DNA of 10,098 nt from the NCBI GenBank assembly GCA_015478575.1, contig JADMIN010000045.1, positions 1 through 10,098 of the forward strand. Reading direction: 5' to 3'. Position numbers and translations under genes: made by a program. The stretch's first letter is position 1. Each line of letters begins with the position of its first letter. Of this stretch, positions 1-7,869 are shown piece after piece. The notes beneath the pieces were generated by a model. The model saw nothing but the letters and a program-made list of their open reading frames with translations. It was not told the origin of the DNA and ran no database searches. Source of the DNA: Ktedonobacterales bacterium (GTDB lineage: Bacteria; Chloroflexota; Ktedonobacteria; Ktedonobacterales; JADMIN01).

Positions 1-842
1 ACGAGGATGGACGCGGCGAGTTGCTCAACGGGCGCCTGGATTATGACAACGCGGATAATGTCGCCCGATTCTTGCTCGCCTCTGGGTTGGGCGTGCCAAG
101 GTATGATCCTCGCACGCTCGCGAAAGGGCTACGGCTGCTTCCTGGCGATCCCGCCGCGCGTATGGCTCCCTCCGCTGAGGGGCACGACACCCATGTGGTT
201 GAGGCCAAAGGCGCGCGGGTCTATCTGGCGCGGACGGCGGAGGGAGCGGCACGCGCATGGCAAGCCGACCGTGCCACGGTCTATACCTACCTGCACGCGG
301 GGCATACGAATCTCGCCTTGCATGCGATGCTGCGCAAGGCCGTTGATCTGGCCATGAGCACGGACGCGCTCCCCCCCGCTTTCCTCGATATGACGGATAG
401 GGCGGCGCTCCATCTGCTGCGCGGCGTAGCGGAGGGCGGAGTGGCGCGGCTCGTTGAGCGTGTCTGCCAGGGCCAGCCGTATGCCTGCGTGTGGGAGGCC
501 GAGTTGCCGCGAGAAGTGCCAGACCACACTCCCTGGCGCCGCCACCCTGAGTGGCGCGTGCGCCGAGCGCTGGAGGCCCACCTGGCCGCGGAGGCGGCGC
601 TCGCGCCGCATGAAGTCATCGTCGAGGCCATCACCTCATCCGCGCGGCGCGCCCTGCCGCCGATTGCCCCGCCGAGCCACCCTGGCGCCCTGGTCTGGGA
701 TGAGGTGCCCAGCGATGCCCAGCGGATCCTCCATGTCTTCGCGCCAGCCGAGATCGCGCGAGACTACACGCGGCGTCTGCGCATGGCGGCTGAGCGCCAC
801 TTCACGCGGTTGGGCGCCCTTCCCCGCGCCGATGTCGGCTAA
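1..842 (+). CDS. HD-domain phosphohydrolase-like protein, C-terminal part (5' end outside window)
   Basis: The reading frame is open from base 3 to the TAA at 840-842 and has no convincing start: the first in-window TTG (21) lies inside a well-formed protein segment (E-D-G-R-G-E before L-L-N-G-R-L-D-Y-D-N-A-D-N-V), so the gene is cut by the window edge. About 280 residues are visible. The opening segment, LLNGRLDYDNADNVARF followed by LLASGLG, resembles the part of HD-superfamily phosphohydrolases (COG1078/dGTPase-like) that follows the catalytic HD core, where a G-x-L-D-x-D-x-x-D pattern is usual. The later HAGHTNLALHAMLRKAVDLAM and FLDMTD stretches fit the helical C-terminal half of that group. 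The catalytic His/Asp pair itself would be upstream, so activity cannot be judged and the substrate is unknown. The gene converges on the PHP gene 64 bases away. That it is a protein-coding gene is fairly certain; the family call is tentative. Confidence 0.6.
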   Translation, partial: EDGRGELLNGRLDYDNADNVARFLLASGLGVPRYDPRTLAKGLRLLPGDPAARMAPSAEGHDTHVVEAKGARVYLARTAEGAARAWQADRATVYTYLHAGHTNLALHAMLRKAVDLAMSTDALPPAFLDMTDRAALHLLRGVAEGGVARLVERVCQGQPYACVWEAELPREVPDHTPWRRHPEWRVRRALEAHLAAEAALAPHEVIVEAITSSARRALPPIAPPSHPGALVWDEVPSDAQRILHVFAPAEIARDYTRRLRMAAERHFTRLGALPRADVG

Positions 843-893
843 AGACCGATATCAGCTAAAGACCGATATCAGCTAAAGACCGATATCAGCTAA
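827..893. repeat. 17-bp direct tandem repeat at a convergent gene junction
   Basis: Three exact copies of gaccgatatcagctaa(a) start at 844, 861 and 878; the last differs only in its final base. A degenerate copy at 827-843 (cgccgatgtcggctaaa) forms the last codons and the stop of the HD-like gene. Because 17 is not a multiple of three, the TAA in each unit (840, 857, 874, 891) falls in a new frame, so every plus-strand frame is stopped. Each unit also has the self-complementary GATATC. No GC-rich hairpin with a T-run is present. The array probably grew by slippage from the gene's 3' end. Confidence 0.9.
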
Positions 894-906
894 CGCATCA
901 TGGCGC

Positions 907-1806
907 TCACTCCCCTGGTTTTGGCATGGTGAAGGGTGGCGCCGGCAGCCGATGCAGAAACGCGGCGCTGCGCCGCAGGCGCTCCGCCACGTCAGGCGGC
1001 ACCGAGCGACCGCCTAGGGGCGTTGGGTGAATGCCCGGCCCGTGGTAGTCCGATCCGCCCGTGGGAATCAACCCATATTCGCTCGCGAGATCCGTGAGCC
1101 GCTCCACAGTCCCCTCATCGTAGGGACCATAATAGCATTCCAACCCTTGCAGGCCACCGATCACCAACTCCGGCAAGACCTGCTCCTCCAAGCCGCTAAT
1201 CTTGGCTGGATGCGCCAGCACCGAGATGCCGCGGGCGCTACGAATCAGGCGCACCGCATTCGCGGGCGAGAGCTTAAAGCGCGGCACATAGCCCGGCTGG
1301 CCAGGGCTGAGGTAGCGGTCGAACGCCTCCTGTATGCTCGTGGCATACCCCTGCTCGATCAGCGCCTGCGCAACATGCGGTCGGCCAACGGAGCCATGCG
1401 CCAGCGCGCGCACCCGTTCCCACTGAATATCTAGCCCCTCGGCGCGCAGCCGCTCGACCATCCGCTCCCCCCGCCGCTCGCGCGCGTCACGCAGGAAGCG
1501 CAGATGCGCCTGAAAATCTGGGCGCTCCCACTCGATGTAATAGCCGAGCACGTGGGCCTCGCCGCTACGATTCGGCAGTTCCGTGTTGACCTCGATGCCA
1601 GGGATGACCGTGACGCCAAGCCGCTTGCCCGCACTCTGCGCCTGGGCGATACCCTCGGTCGAATCGTGATCGGTGAGCGCGATCAGGTCCAGACCAACCT
1701 CATGCGCCAGCCGCACCAGCTCGGTCGGCGTCGAGAGGCCATCCGACGCGGTGGAGTGCGTGTGCAGGTCAATGCTGGTCGGCTCGGGCGGTGTGCTGCT
1801 GCTCAT
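907..1806 (-). CDS. PHP-domain metal-dependent phosphoesterase (RNase AM / nucleoside 3',5'-bisphosphate phosphatase-like)
   Basis: This 299-residue protein carries the full PHP metal-site set: D13-L-H15-T-H17 near the N-terminus, T-D46-H47-D48, G-I-E72-V, H85-V-L-G-Y-Y, G-R-P-H144, A-H199-P, G-L-E223 and G-G-S-D253-Y-H255-G. The length and order match the stand-alone COG0613 group (YciV/TrpH type), where characterised members remove the 3' phosphate from nucleoside 3',5'-bisphosphates such as pAp or trim RNA 5' ends with three metal ions. The insertion with GRPH at about 107-144 is typical of this group and not of DNA polymerase III PHP domains. The ATG (1804-1806) overlaps the TGA of rny as ATGA, and no independent Shine-Dalgarno site is visible, so translation is probably coupled to rny. 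The exact substrate (pAp, short RNA, other) is not decided by sequence alone. Confidence 0.92.
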   Translation of the reverse strand: MSSSTPPEPTSIDLHTHSTASDGLSTPTELVRLAHEVGLDLIALTDHDSTEGIAQAQSAGKRLGVTVIPGIEVNTELPNRSGEAHVLGYYIEWERPDFQAHLRFLRDARERRGERMVERLRAEGLDIQWERVRALAHGSVGRPHVAQALIEQGYATSIQEAFDRYLSPGQPGYVPRFKLSPANAVRLIRSARGISVLAHPAKISGLEEQVLPELVIGGLQGLECYYGPYDEGTVERLTDLASEYGLIPTGGSDYHGPGIHPTPLGGRSVPPDVAERLRRSAAFLHRLPAPPFTMPKPGE

Positions 1807-3353
1807 TTGGCGTAGTCCACAACGCGCGTCTCACGGACGACGCAGACTCTGATCTGGCCAGGATAATCCATATTTTCCTCGATCTTGCGGGCCACATCAT
1901 TCGCGAGTTGTGATGCGGCCACCTCATCCACTTCCTCTGGCTTGACGATGATACGCACTTCGCGCCCCGCCTGGATGGCAAAGGACTTCTCCACGCCTTT
2001 GAACGAATTCGCGATGCTCTCCAGCGCTTCCAGCCGCTTGATGTAGAGGTCAATCGTCTCGCGCCGCGCACCCGGCCGCGCCGCCGAGATGGCATCCGCC
2101 GCCTGCACGATAGCCGCTTCGAGCGATTGCGGCTCCGTCTCGGTCGCGTGGTGGGCGACGATGGCATGAATGACCTTTGGCGAACGGTTGAAACGGCGAG
2201 CGATCTCGCCGCTAATCAAGTGATGCGGTCCCTCGACCTCCTGGTCAATCGCCTTGCCCAGGTCATGCAACAACCCCGCCATCTTGCAAACATTCACGTC
2301 GGCCCCCAACTCCGCGGCGATGGTGGCCGCGAGAACGGAGACCTCGATGGAGTGGTTGAGGACGTTCTGGCCATAGCTCGTGCGGAAGTGCAGCCGCCCC
2401 AAGAGCTTCACCAGCTCAAGCGGAACATTCGTGATGTTCGCTTCCATGCAGGCGCGTTCGCCCTCTTCCAGGACGACCTGTTCCACCTCCTGCTGGGCTT
2501 TGGCCACCATCTCCTCGATGCGCGCGGGGTGGATGCGCCCATCGAGAATCAGTTTCGTCAGGGCGATGCGCGCGATCTCGCGCCGCACGGGATCGAAGGC
2601 CGAAAGGATGACGGAATCGGGCGTATCATCAATGACGAGATCCACTCCGGTGGCACTCTCAAGCGCGCGGATGTTGCGCCCCTCGCGGCCAATGATGCGC
2701 CCCTTCATCTCATCGTTGGGGAGGGGGACCACCGAGATGGTGATATCAGAGACCTGATCTGAAGCACACCGCTGGATGGCCAGCGTGATGATCTCACGCG
2801 CTTTCGCCTCGGCCTCCTCGCGGGCGCGCGTCTCGATCTCGCGCGCCAGCAGCGTGGCTTGGCGGCGCGCGACATCCTCGGCGGCGTGGATCAACTCGGC
2901 GCGCGCATCCTCGATGCTCATACCCGCGACACGTTCCAACTCGGTCATCCGCTGCTGGCGGAGCGTCTCGATGGAGGCGCGTTGCCGCTCCAGTTCCTCG
3001 CCACGTTGGGCTAGCCCCCGCTCTTGGCGCTCCAGACCTTCGATCTTGCGTTCGAGTGCTTCCTCCTTCTGCTGAAGCCGCGACTCCTGCTGTTTCAGTT
3101 CCTGCCGCCGTTCGCGCGCTTCCGTCTCAAGCGCGGCGCGCACTCTCGCGGCCTCAACAGTGTTCTCGCGGAGTGCGTCGCGCTGCTGCTCCTGGAGCTC
3201 CAAGAGCCGCGCTTCAGCTTTCTCCCGCGTTTGGCGGATGTGCTCCTCAAAGCGGAGCTGCGATTCCTGGCGGCCATCTCTTCGTCCGAAAAAGTATCCG
3301 CCAACCGCCGCCGCGATGGCCAAGACGATCACGATGATCGTAACGGGATTCAC
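1803..3353 (-). CDS. rny: Ribonuclease Y (membrane-anchored endoribonuclease)
   Basis: RNase Y makes the initiating endonucleolytic cuts in mRNA decay at the inner face of the membrane. The 516-residue product shows the standard order: an N-terminal membrane segment (residues 4-22, VTIIVIVLAIAAAVGGYFF), a long Glu/Arg/Gln-rich coiled coil (about 30-190), a KH RNA-binding domain with the GxxG loop G222-R-E-G225 in KGRIIGREGRNIR, then an HD domain with H334 (NHSIEVS) and the catalytic H363-D364 (LLHDLGKA). The length is normal for the family (about 520). I chose the GTG at 3351-3353 over a longer TTG-initiated frame because GGAGGTA sits 7-8 bases upstream (3361-3367) and because the membrane segment then begins at residue 4, as is usual. 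The PHP gene follows with an ATGA overlap, and a consensus-like promoter lies about 110 bases upstream. Confidence 0.97.
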   Translation of the reverse strand: MNPVTIIVIVLAIAAAVGGYFFGRRDGRQESQLRFEEHIRQTREKAEARLLELQEQQRDALRENTVEAARVRAALETEARERRQELKQQESRLQQKEEALERKIEGLERQERGLAQRGEELERQRASIETLRQQRMTELERVAGMSIEDARAELIHAAEDVARRQATLLAREIETRAREEAEAKAREIITLAIQRCASDQVSDITISVVPLPNDEMKGRIIGREGRNIRALESATGVDLVIDDTPDSVILSAFDPVRREIARIALTKLILDGRIHPARIEEMVAKAQQEVEQVVLEEGERACMEANITNVPLELVKLLGRLHFRTSYGQNVLNHSIEVSVLAATIAAELGADVNVCKMAGLLHDLGKAIDQEVEGPHHLISGEIARRFNRSPKVIHAIVAHHATETEPQSLEAAIVQAADAISAARPGARRETIDLYIKRLEALESIANSFKGVEKSFAIQAGREVRIIVKPEEVDEVAASQLANDVARKIEENMDYPGQIRVCVVRETRVVDYAK

Positions 3354-3360
3354 GTATGGG

Positions 3361-3367
3361 TACCTCC
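3361..3367 (-). promoter_or_regulatory. Ribosome binding site that fixes the rny start
   Basis: On the minus strand GGAGGTA is followed by seven bases and then GTG (3353). This near-perfect Shine-Dalgarno site rules out the upstream in-frame TTG (3443) as the main start. Confidence 0.88.
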
Positions 3368-3462
3368 ATGAGGCTCTATGGTTGGTGTGGGGAGGCAAAG
3401 CGCATGCGGCGCCGTGCTCATCCGCACACACAAGTCTATTCAACGGACCGGCTGTTTACATC

Positions 3463-3492
3463 ACTATATAGAGTGGAGTATCACAGTGTCAA
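3463..3492 (-). promoter_or_regulatory. Sigma-A type promoter for rny-PHP operon
   Basis: On the minus strand a perfect TTGACA (-35; 3487-3492) is followed by either TATATA after 16 bases (3465-3470) or TATAGT after 18 (3463-3468), within the self-complementary CTATATAG. The predicted transcript would start near 3456 and have a leader of about 100 bases before the rny GTG. This is the best -35/-10 match I found in the window. It is AT-rich relative to its surroundings. Confidence 0.72.
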
Positions 3493-3518
3493 GCGGCCTG
3501 CGACGAGGCCGTCAGCGC

Positions 3519-3576
3519 GATGCGCTGGAACCCGATGCGCTGGAACCCGATGCGCTGGAACCCGATGCGCTGGAAC
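3519..3576. repeat. 15-bp direct tandem repeat, four copies, between the rny and apt promoters
   Basis: Units gatgcgctggaaccc start at 3519, 3534, 3549 and 3564; the fourth is identical for 13 bases before diverging. The first unit together with the preceding bases forms a perfect dyad, CAGCGC (3513-3518) - GAT - GCGCTG (3522-3527). The period is a multiple of three, so the frames stay open (MRWNP, DALEP), but the array lies upstream of the predicted apt transcript start. It could be a set of protein-binding sites or simply a slippage-prone tract. Confidence 0.93.
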
Positions 3577-3608
3577 GGCTGGAGCGCCAACGGTGGGTTG
3601 CTAGCTGC

Positions 3609-3630
3609 GCGCATGGTATACTGCATGCGC
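3609..3630 (+). promoter_or_regulatory. apt promoter (extended -10) within an operator-like dyad
   Basis: TGGTATACT at 3614-3622 is an extended -10 (TGn plus TATACT, five of six consensus). I see no good -35 at the correct spacing. The box is enclosed by perfect 7-base inverted arms, GCGCATG (3609-3615) and CATGCGC (3624-3630), with eight bases between. A predicted start near 3629 gives a leader of about 44 bases to the apt ATG. A dyad over the -10 suits a repressor operator, but no regulator is identified. Confidence 0.55.
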
Positions 3631-3672
3631 CTGACGCGCGGCGAGACGCGCAAGCGAGAGGAGATCCACAGC

Positions 3673-4242
3673 ATGTCACCACCGCCATCGGGAGCATCCC
3701 AGTCCCCCGCGCCCAGCCCAGCACAACTCACCTGGCTCAAGAGCCTTATCCGCGCCGTCCCCGATTATCCCCAGCCCGGCATTCTCTTCCGTGATATCAC
3801 GCCGCTGCTCCAGAACGCGACGGCCCTGCGTCTGGTGATAGATCTGCTGGCGGCGCGCTACCGCGCGGCTCAAATTGATTACGTGGTCGGCATCGAGTCG
3901 CGCGGCTTCATCTTTGGCACACCGCTCGCCTACCTGCTCGACACCGGCTTTGTCCCGGTGCGCAAGCAAGGAAAGCTCCCCGCGAAGACCATCTCGCTCG
4001 CCTATGATCTGGAGTATGGCTCCAACACGCTGGAGATGCATCGCGATGCCGTACGCCCAGGCCAGCGCGTGCTGATCATTGATGACCTGCTGGCGACCGG
4101 CGGCACGACGGCGGCCACCGTGCGGCTGGTGGAGAGCCTGGGCGCGCATGTGGTCGCGCTGGCCTTCCTGATCGAACTGGAGGCCCTAGAAGGGCGGCAA
4201 CGCCTGCCTGGCCGCGAGGTCTTCGCGCTGCTCACCTTCTGA
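3673..4242 (+). CDS. apt: Adenine phosphoribosyltransferase
   Basis: The enzyme joins adenine to PRPP to make AMP in cytosolic purine salvage. The 189-residue product has the family landmarks in order: IRAVPDYPQPGILFRDITPLL (residues 26-46), VVGIESRGFIFG (71-82), the VRKQGKLPAKT loop (96-106), EYGSNTLEMHRDA (114-126) and the PRPP-binding motif VLIIDDLLATGGTT (133-146). The ATG at 3673 is preceded by AGGAG (3659-3663) with nine bases between, which supports it. An upstream in-frame ATG at 3520 would add the repeat-encoded MRWNP tract but lies before the predicted promoter. The first 18 residues, rich in Pro, Ser and Ala, are a small extension relative to the usual ~170-residue enzyme. The gene is divergent from rny and followed by a small DUF4031-like gene on the same strand. 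Confidence 0.97.
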   Translation: MSPPPSGASQSPAPSPAQLTWLKSLIRAVPDYPQPGILFRDITPLLQNATALRLVIDLLAARYRAAQIDYVVGIESRGFIFGTPLAYLLDTGFVPVRKQGKLPAKTISLAYDLEYGSNTLEMHRDAVRPGQRVLIIDDLLATGGTTAATVRLVESLGAHVVALAFLIELEALEGRQRLPGREVFALLTF

Positions 4243-4258
4243 ACGGGCGATCTGATGG

Positions 4259-4285
4259 GCCAGCGCGGTTCCTCGCCGCGCTGGC
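4259..4285 (+). terminator. Hairpin after apt (terminator-like, no T-run)
   Basis: A perfect 10-base stem, GCCAGCGCGG (4259-4268) with CCGCGCTGGC (4276-4285), encloses a seven-base loop, starting 17 bases after the apt stop. No run of T follows, so it may be an inefficient terminator or a transcript-stabilising 3' structure that still allows read-through to the downstream gene. Confidence 0.5.
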
Positions 4286-4362
4286 AAGCATACGAGCCAG
4301 GCCTGCTTCAGCGCATGCCTCAGCCCACCGCATGACGCGGGCACCCAGCATGAGGAGGGCAC

Positions 4363-4673
4363 ATGGCGATCTTGGTGCATCCCGCGCGCGCCACCCGCGA
4401 TTGGCTTCCCGCGGGCGTGGGCCGTGGCGAGCGGATGTATCACGTGCTCTCTGACATCATCGGCCCACACGGCAGCCAGGAACTGCGCCTGTTCGTCGCG
4501 CGGTGCGGCATACAGCGGCGCTGGGTGCAGTTCCCCGGCAGTTACCGCGAGCACTATGACGCGCCCCCCCACGCCGCGGAATGCCTCCTGCGTCATGGTG
4601 CCCGGTTGGCGAGCAACCGCGAGATTGGGACGCTGCTCCGCGCCAAGCGCAACGCCGATCGCGGCGCCGATCG

Positions 4674-4677
<4 letters not shown>
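4363..4677 (+). CDS. Small DUF4031-like protein
   Basis: This 104-residue cytosolic protein has no signal peptide or membrane segment. The pattern of a short N-terminal strand (MAILVHP), RMYHVLSD at 25-32, an 'ELRLFVARCGIQRRWVQ' helix-strand (40-56), then H64-Y-D66 and a terminal 'LLRHGARLASNREI' (74-87) resembles DUF4031, whose members share a LHxFAxxxGL / HYD / A-x-x-x-GA layout. No biochemical role is known to me for that family. The start at 4363 has GAGGAGGG just upstream (4352-4359), a strong but close ribosome binding site. It lies 120 bases after apt and may be co-transcribed with it. Its TAG stop is within a CTAG that also gives the stop of oppF on the other strand. I am sure it is a gene; the family call is by eye. 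Confidence 0.72.
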
Positions 4678-5720
<1,043 letters not shown>

Positions 5721-5776
5721 AGAATTATCCCCTCTCCCGAAGTGGAGTCTGTCACCATCCGCCATCACTACCGCCC

Positions 5777-5789
5777 AGACCCCGGGTCT
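5777..5789. repeat. Short dyad in the oppD-oppF gap
   Basis: AGACCC and GGGTCT flank a single central base (AGACCCCGGGTCT). On RNA it can form a five-pair hairpin with a three-base loop. It sits in the longest gap inside oppB-oppF (5721-5802), directly after the oppD stop. It may be a weak processing or stabilising element, or chance in GC-rich DNA. Confidence 0.5.
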
Positions 5790-5802
5790 CTTGGCAGGTC
5801 TA

Positions 5803-6855
5803 TCACTGAGGGACGCTGCCTATTCTGCCCGTGCTCTCGCGCACAGGGATGAAGCCCCGTGCCGCCGCGCGCGCCAGATCCACCGGGTCCGTCACATCCA
5901 CCCAGCAGGCGCTGCGATGGTTCGGGCCGACCAAGACCTCAGGCGGATAGGTCTTGCACTTGGGCAGCACGAACGGGCACCGTGGCTGGAATGGGCAGCC
6001 CTCAATAGGATGCAACTGATCCGGCGGGCTGCCGGGGATGGTCTGGAGCGTGCCGATGGTCGGCTCATCGAGATGCGGGATGGAGCCGAGCAGGCCCAGC
6101 GTATACGGATGCCTGGGGTTAGCGAACAACTCATCCGTCGGCGCCGATTCAGCGATATAGCCAGCATACATGACGTTAATGCGGTCGGTGATGCCCGCGA
6201 CCACGCCCAGGTCATGGGTAATGAGAATGACCGACGTATTCAGATCACGCCGCAGTCGCCCAATCAACTCCAGGATCTGCGCCTGGACCGTCACATCCAA
6301 CGCGGTCGTCGGCTCGTCGGCGATCAAGAGCTTGGGGTTGGCGGCGATGGCGATGGCGATCATCACGCGCTGGCGCATCCCGCCGCTGAACTGGTGCGGA
6401 TACCCCCTCAGACGCCGCGCCGCGTCGGGAATGCCCACCGCCTCCAGCAGCTCGCGCGCGCGGTTGCGCGCCTGCGAGCGCCGCAGCCCCAAGTGCAACT
6501 GGAGTGGCTCGATCAACTGGCGTTCGATCGTGAGGACGGGATTCAGGCTCGTCATCGGATCCTGGAAGATCATCGCGATATCGCCGCCCCGCACCTTGCG
6601 CATCTGCGATTCCGGCAACTCCAGCAGATCCTTCCCTTCGAAGAGAATCTCTCCATCGGGAATCTCGGCGGGCGGCGTCGGCAACAGGCGCATCACGGCG
6701 AGTGAGGTGACGCTCTTACCTGAGCCACTCTCCCCGACGATGCCGAGCGCCTCGCCCTCATCCACATGAAAGGAGACACCCTCCACCGCGTGGATGGGAC
6801 CTTCGCGTGTCTTAAACTGGACCTTGAGATTTTTGACTTCAAGCAGCTTGGCCAA
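5803..6855 (-). CDS. oppD: Peptide ABC transporter ATPase (OppD/DppD family)
   Basis: The second nucleotide-binding subunit of the importer. The 350-residue product, counted from the TTG at 6855, has Walker A GESGSGKS (41-48), Q-loop Q98 (IFQDPMTSLNP), signature SGGMRQR (157-163), Walker B LLIADEP (176-182), TALD (184-187) and switch H214 (ITHD). The SGGMRQRVMIAIA form is typical of OppD/DppD, while SGGQRQR marks the OppF partner downstream. Four C-terminal cysteines at 287, 293, 300 and 317 match the iron-sulfur pattern reported in homologues. Start choice: GAGAGG (6864-6869) lies eight bases before TTG 6855, giving the usual MAKLLEVKNLKVQF beginning. The alternative GTG at 6864 overlaps that ribosome binding site and would add three residues. 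An in-frame TGA at 6868-6870 excludes anything longer. It follows oppC by 43 bases. Confidence 0.95.
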   Translation of the reverse strand: MAKLLEVKNLKVQFKTREGPIHAVEGVSFHVDEGEALGIVGESGSGKSVTSLAVMRLLPTPPAEIPDGEILFEGKDLLELPESQMRKVRGGDIAMIFQDPMTSLNPVLTIERQLIEPLQLHLGLRRSQARNRARELLEAVGIPDAARRLRGYPHQFSGGMRQRVMIAIAIAANPKLLIADEPTTALDVTVQAQILELIGRLRRDLNTSVILITHDLGVVAGITDRINVMYAGYIAESAPTDELFANPRHPYTLGLLGSIPHLDEPTIGTLQTIPGSPPDQLHPIEGCPFQPRCPFVLPKCKTYPPEVLVGPNHRSACWVDVTDPVDLARAAARGFIPVRESTGRIGSVPQ

Positions 6856-6898
6856 CGGCGCCACCTCTCATGCCATCCACTATCCAACGTCTCTTGAC

Positions 6899-7837
6899 CT
6901 AGCGCTGCGTCATGTACGGATCCAGCGCGTCGCGCAGCCCATCGCCCATGAGATTGAAGCTCAACACCGTGAACAGAATAGCAAATCCTGGCAGGTAGAG
7001 CAGCAGCGGCAGGGTGGTGATGTACGACCGCGAGTCATCCAGCATGGTGCCCCAACTAGAGGTCGGCGGCCGGATGCCATAGTTGAAGAAGCTGAGGACC
7101 GACTCAGTGATGATGGCATCACCGACGACGAGCGTCGCCGCGACGATGATCGGGCCAGCGGCATTCGGCAGAATGTGGCGCAGAATCAGGCGGATGTCGC
7201 CCGCTCCGAGCGTTCTAGCCGCTAGCAGAAATTCTCGCTCTTTCAGCGAGAGAAACTCACCGCGCACGATACGCGCGACGACTGGCCATTCAAAGAAGGC
7301 GATCAAAATGACGATGCTGAAGATACTGCCATCGGAGAACGCGACCGAGAGCACGAGCAGCACGAGCAGCAGCGGCACCGAGAGGAACGCATCGGTCACC
7401 CGCATCATCGCCGTATCCACCCAGCCACCATAGAAGCCAGCTAACGCCCCGACGCTCACCCCAATCACAATGGCGACCAACGCCGTGGCGACCCCGACCA
7501 GCAGTGAGACGCGCCCACCGAAGAGCAGGCGCGCCAACTCATCTCGCCCCACCTCATCCGTGCCGAGCGGATGGCCCGGGATCGGCCCGCTTAAAATGAG
7601 GAACGGGTTGGTGTCCGTCGCCGGATCGAATGTCGCCGTCTGCCGCGTGATGATAGGAGCGAGGATGGCGAGGAGCGCGATCACCACGATGATGAGGAAG
7701 CCCGCCACCGAGACGCGGTTGCGCACAAAGCGCTCAACAATGATGCGGAACTGACTCTTGCGCTTGCGTGCGAGTTCCGGCGTCAGCTCGATCGTGTCGA
7801 GCGGCGCGAGCGTTGGCTCGGGTGCGATTGTGTCCAT
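6899..7837 (-). CDS. oppC: Peptide ABC transporter permease (OppC/DppC family)
   Basis: One of the two membrane subunits forming the import channel. The 312-residue protein has a hydrophilic N-terminal tail (about 1-42), a first membrane helix (43-63), the family's HPLGTDEVGRD signature (89-99) and then a core of about five more helices, starting near 109. The EAA loop that docks on the ATPases is EFLLAARTLGAGD...HILPN (from E202, about 202-226). It ends in the usual LMGDGLRDALDP motif. The ATG at 7837 is preceded by AAAGGGG about nine bases upstream. It is separated from oppB by 32 bases and from oppD by 43, consistent with one transcript. Substrate range (oligopeptide, dipeptide, nickel or other) cannot be told from the permease. 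Confidence 0.96.
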   Translation of the reverse strand: MDTIAPEPTLAPLDTIELTPELARKRKSQFRIIVERFVRNRVSVAGFLIIVVIALLAILAPIITRQTATFDPATDTNPFLILSGPIPGHPLGTDEVGRDELARLLFGGRVSLLVGVATALVAIVIGVSVGALAGFYGGWVDTAMMRVTDAFLSVPLLLVLLVLSVAFSDGSIFSIVILIAFFEWPVVARIVRGEFLSLKEREFLLAARTLGAGDIRLILRHILPNAAGPIIVAATLVVGDAIITESVLSFFNYGIRPPTSSWGTMLDDSRSYITTLPLLLYLPGFAILFTVLSFNLMGDGLRDALDPYMTQR

Positions 7838-7869
7838 AGCGTGAAGCCCCTTTCAGGTCTACCAATCGC

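Larger units (their letters stand above)
3354..3672. other. Divergent intergenic region between rny and apt
   Basis: The 319 bases between the two start codons hold, from left to right: the rny ribosome binding site (3361-3367), an unremarkable rny leader of about 100 bases, the rny promoter (3463-3492), a 15-bp repeat array (3519-3576), the apt extended -10 inside a dyad (3609-3630) and the apt ribosome binding site (AGGAG, 3659-3663). Several frames stay open through it because of high GC and the 15-bp period, but none looks like a protein. Confidence 0.85.

Noticed and set aside
844..893. A CRISPR array
   Set aside because: The 17-base units are directly adjacent with no spacers, and there are no cas genes nearby.
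2127..2762. A 211-codon plus-strand open frame antisense to rny
   Set aside because: It lies wholly opposite the KH and HD domains of RNase Y, which explain the sequence fully.
3520..3672. An N-terminal extension of apt starting in the repeat (MRWNP x4)
   Set aside because: It is in frame with apt and formally possible, but the AGGAG at 3659-3663 and the extended -10 at 3614-3622 place the start at 3673, giving a normal-length enzyme.
3378..3794. A plus-strand frame in which the 15-bp array encodes repeated DALEP
   Set aside because: It overlaps apt in another frame, spans the predicted apt promoter, has no ribosome binding site, and is low-complexity outside the repeat.
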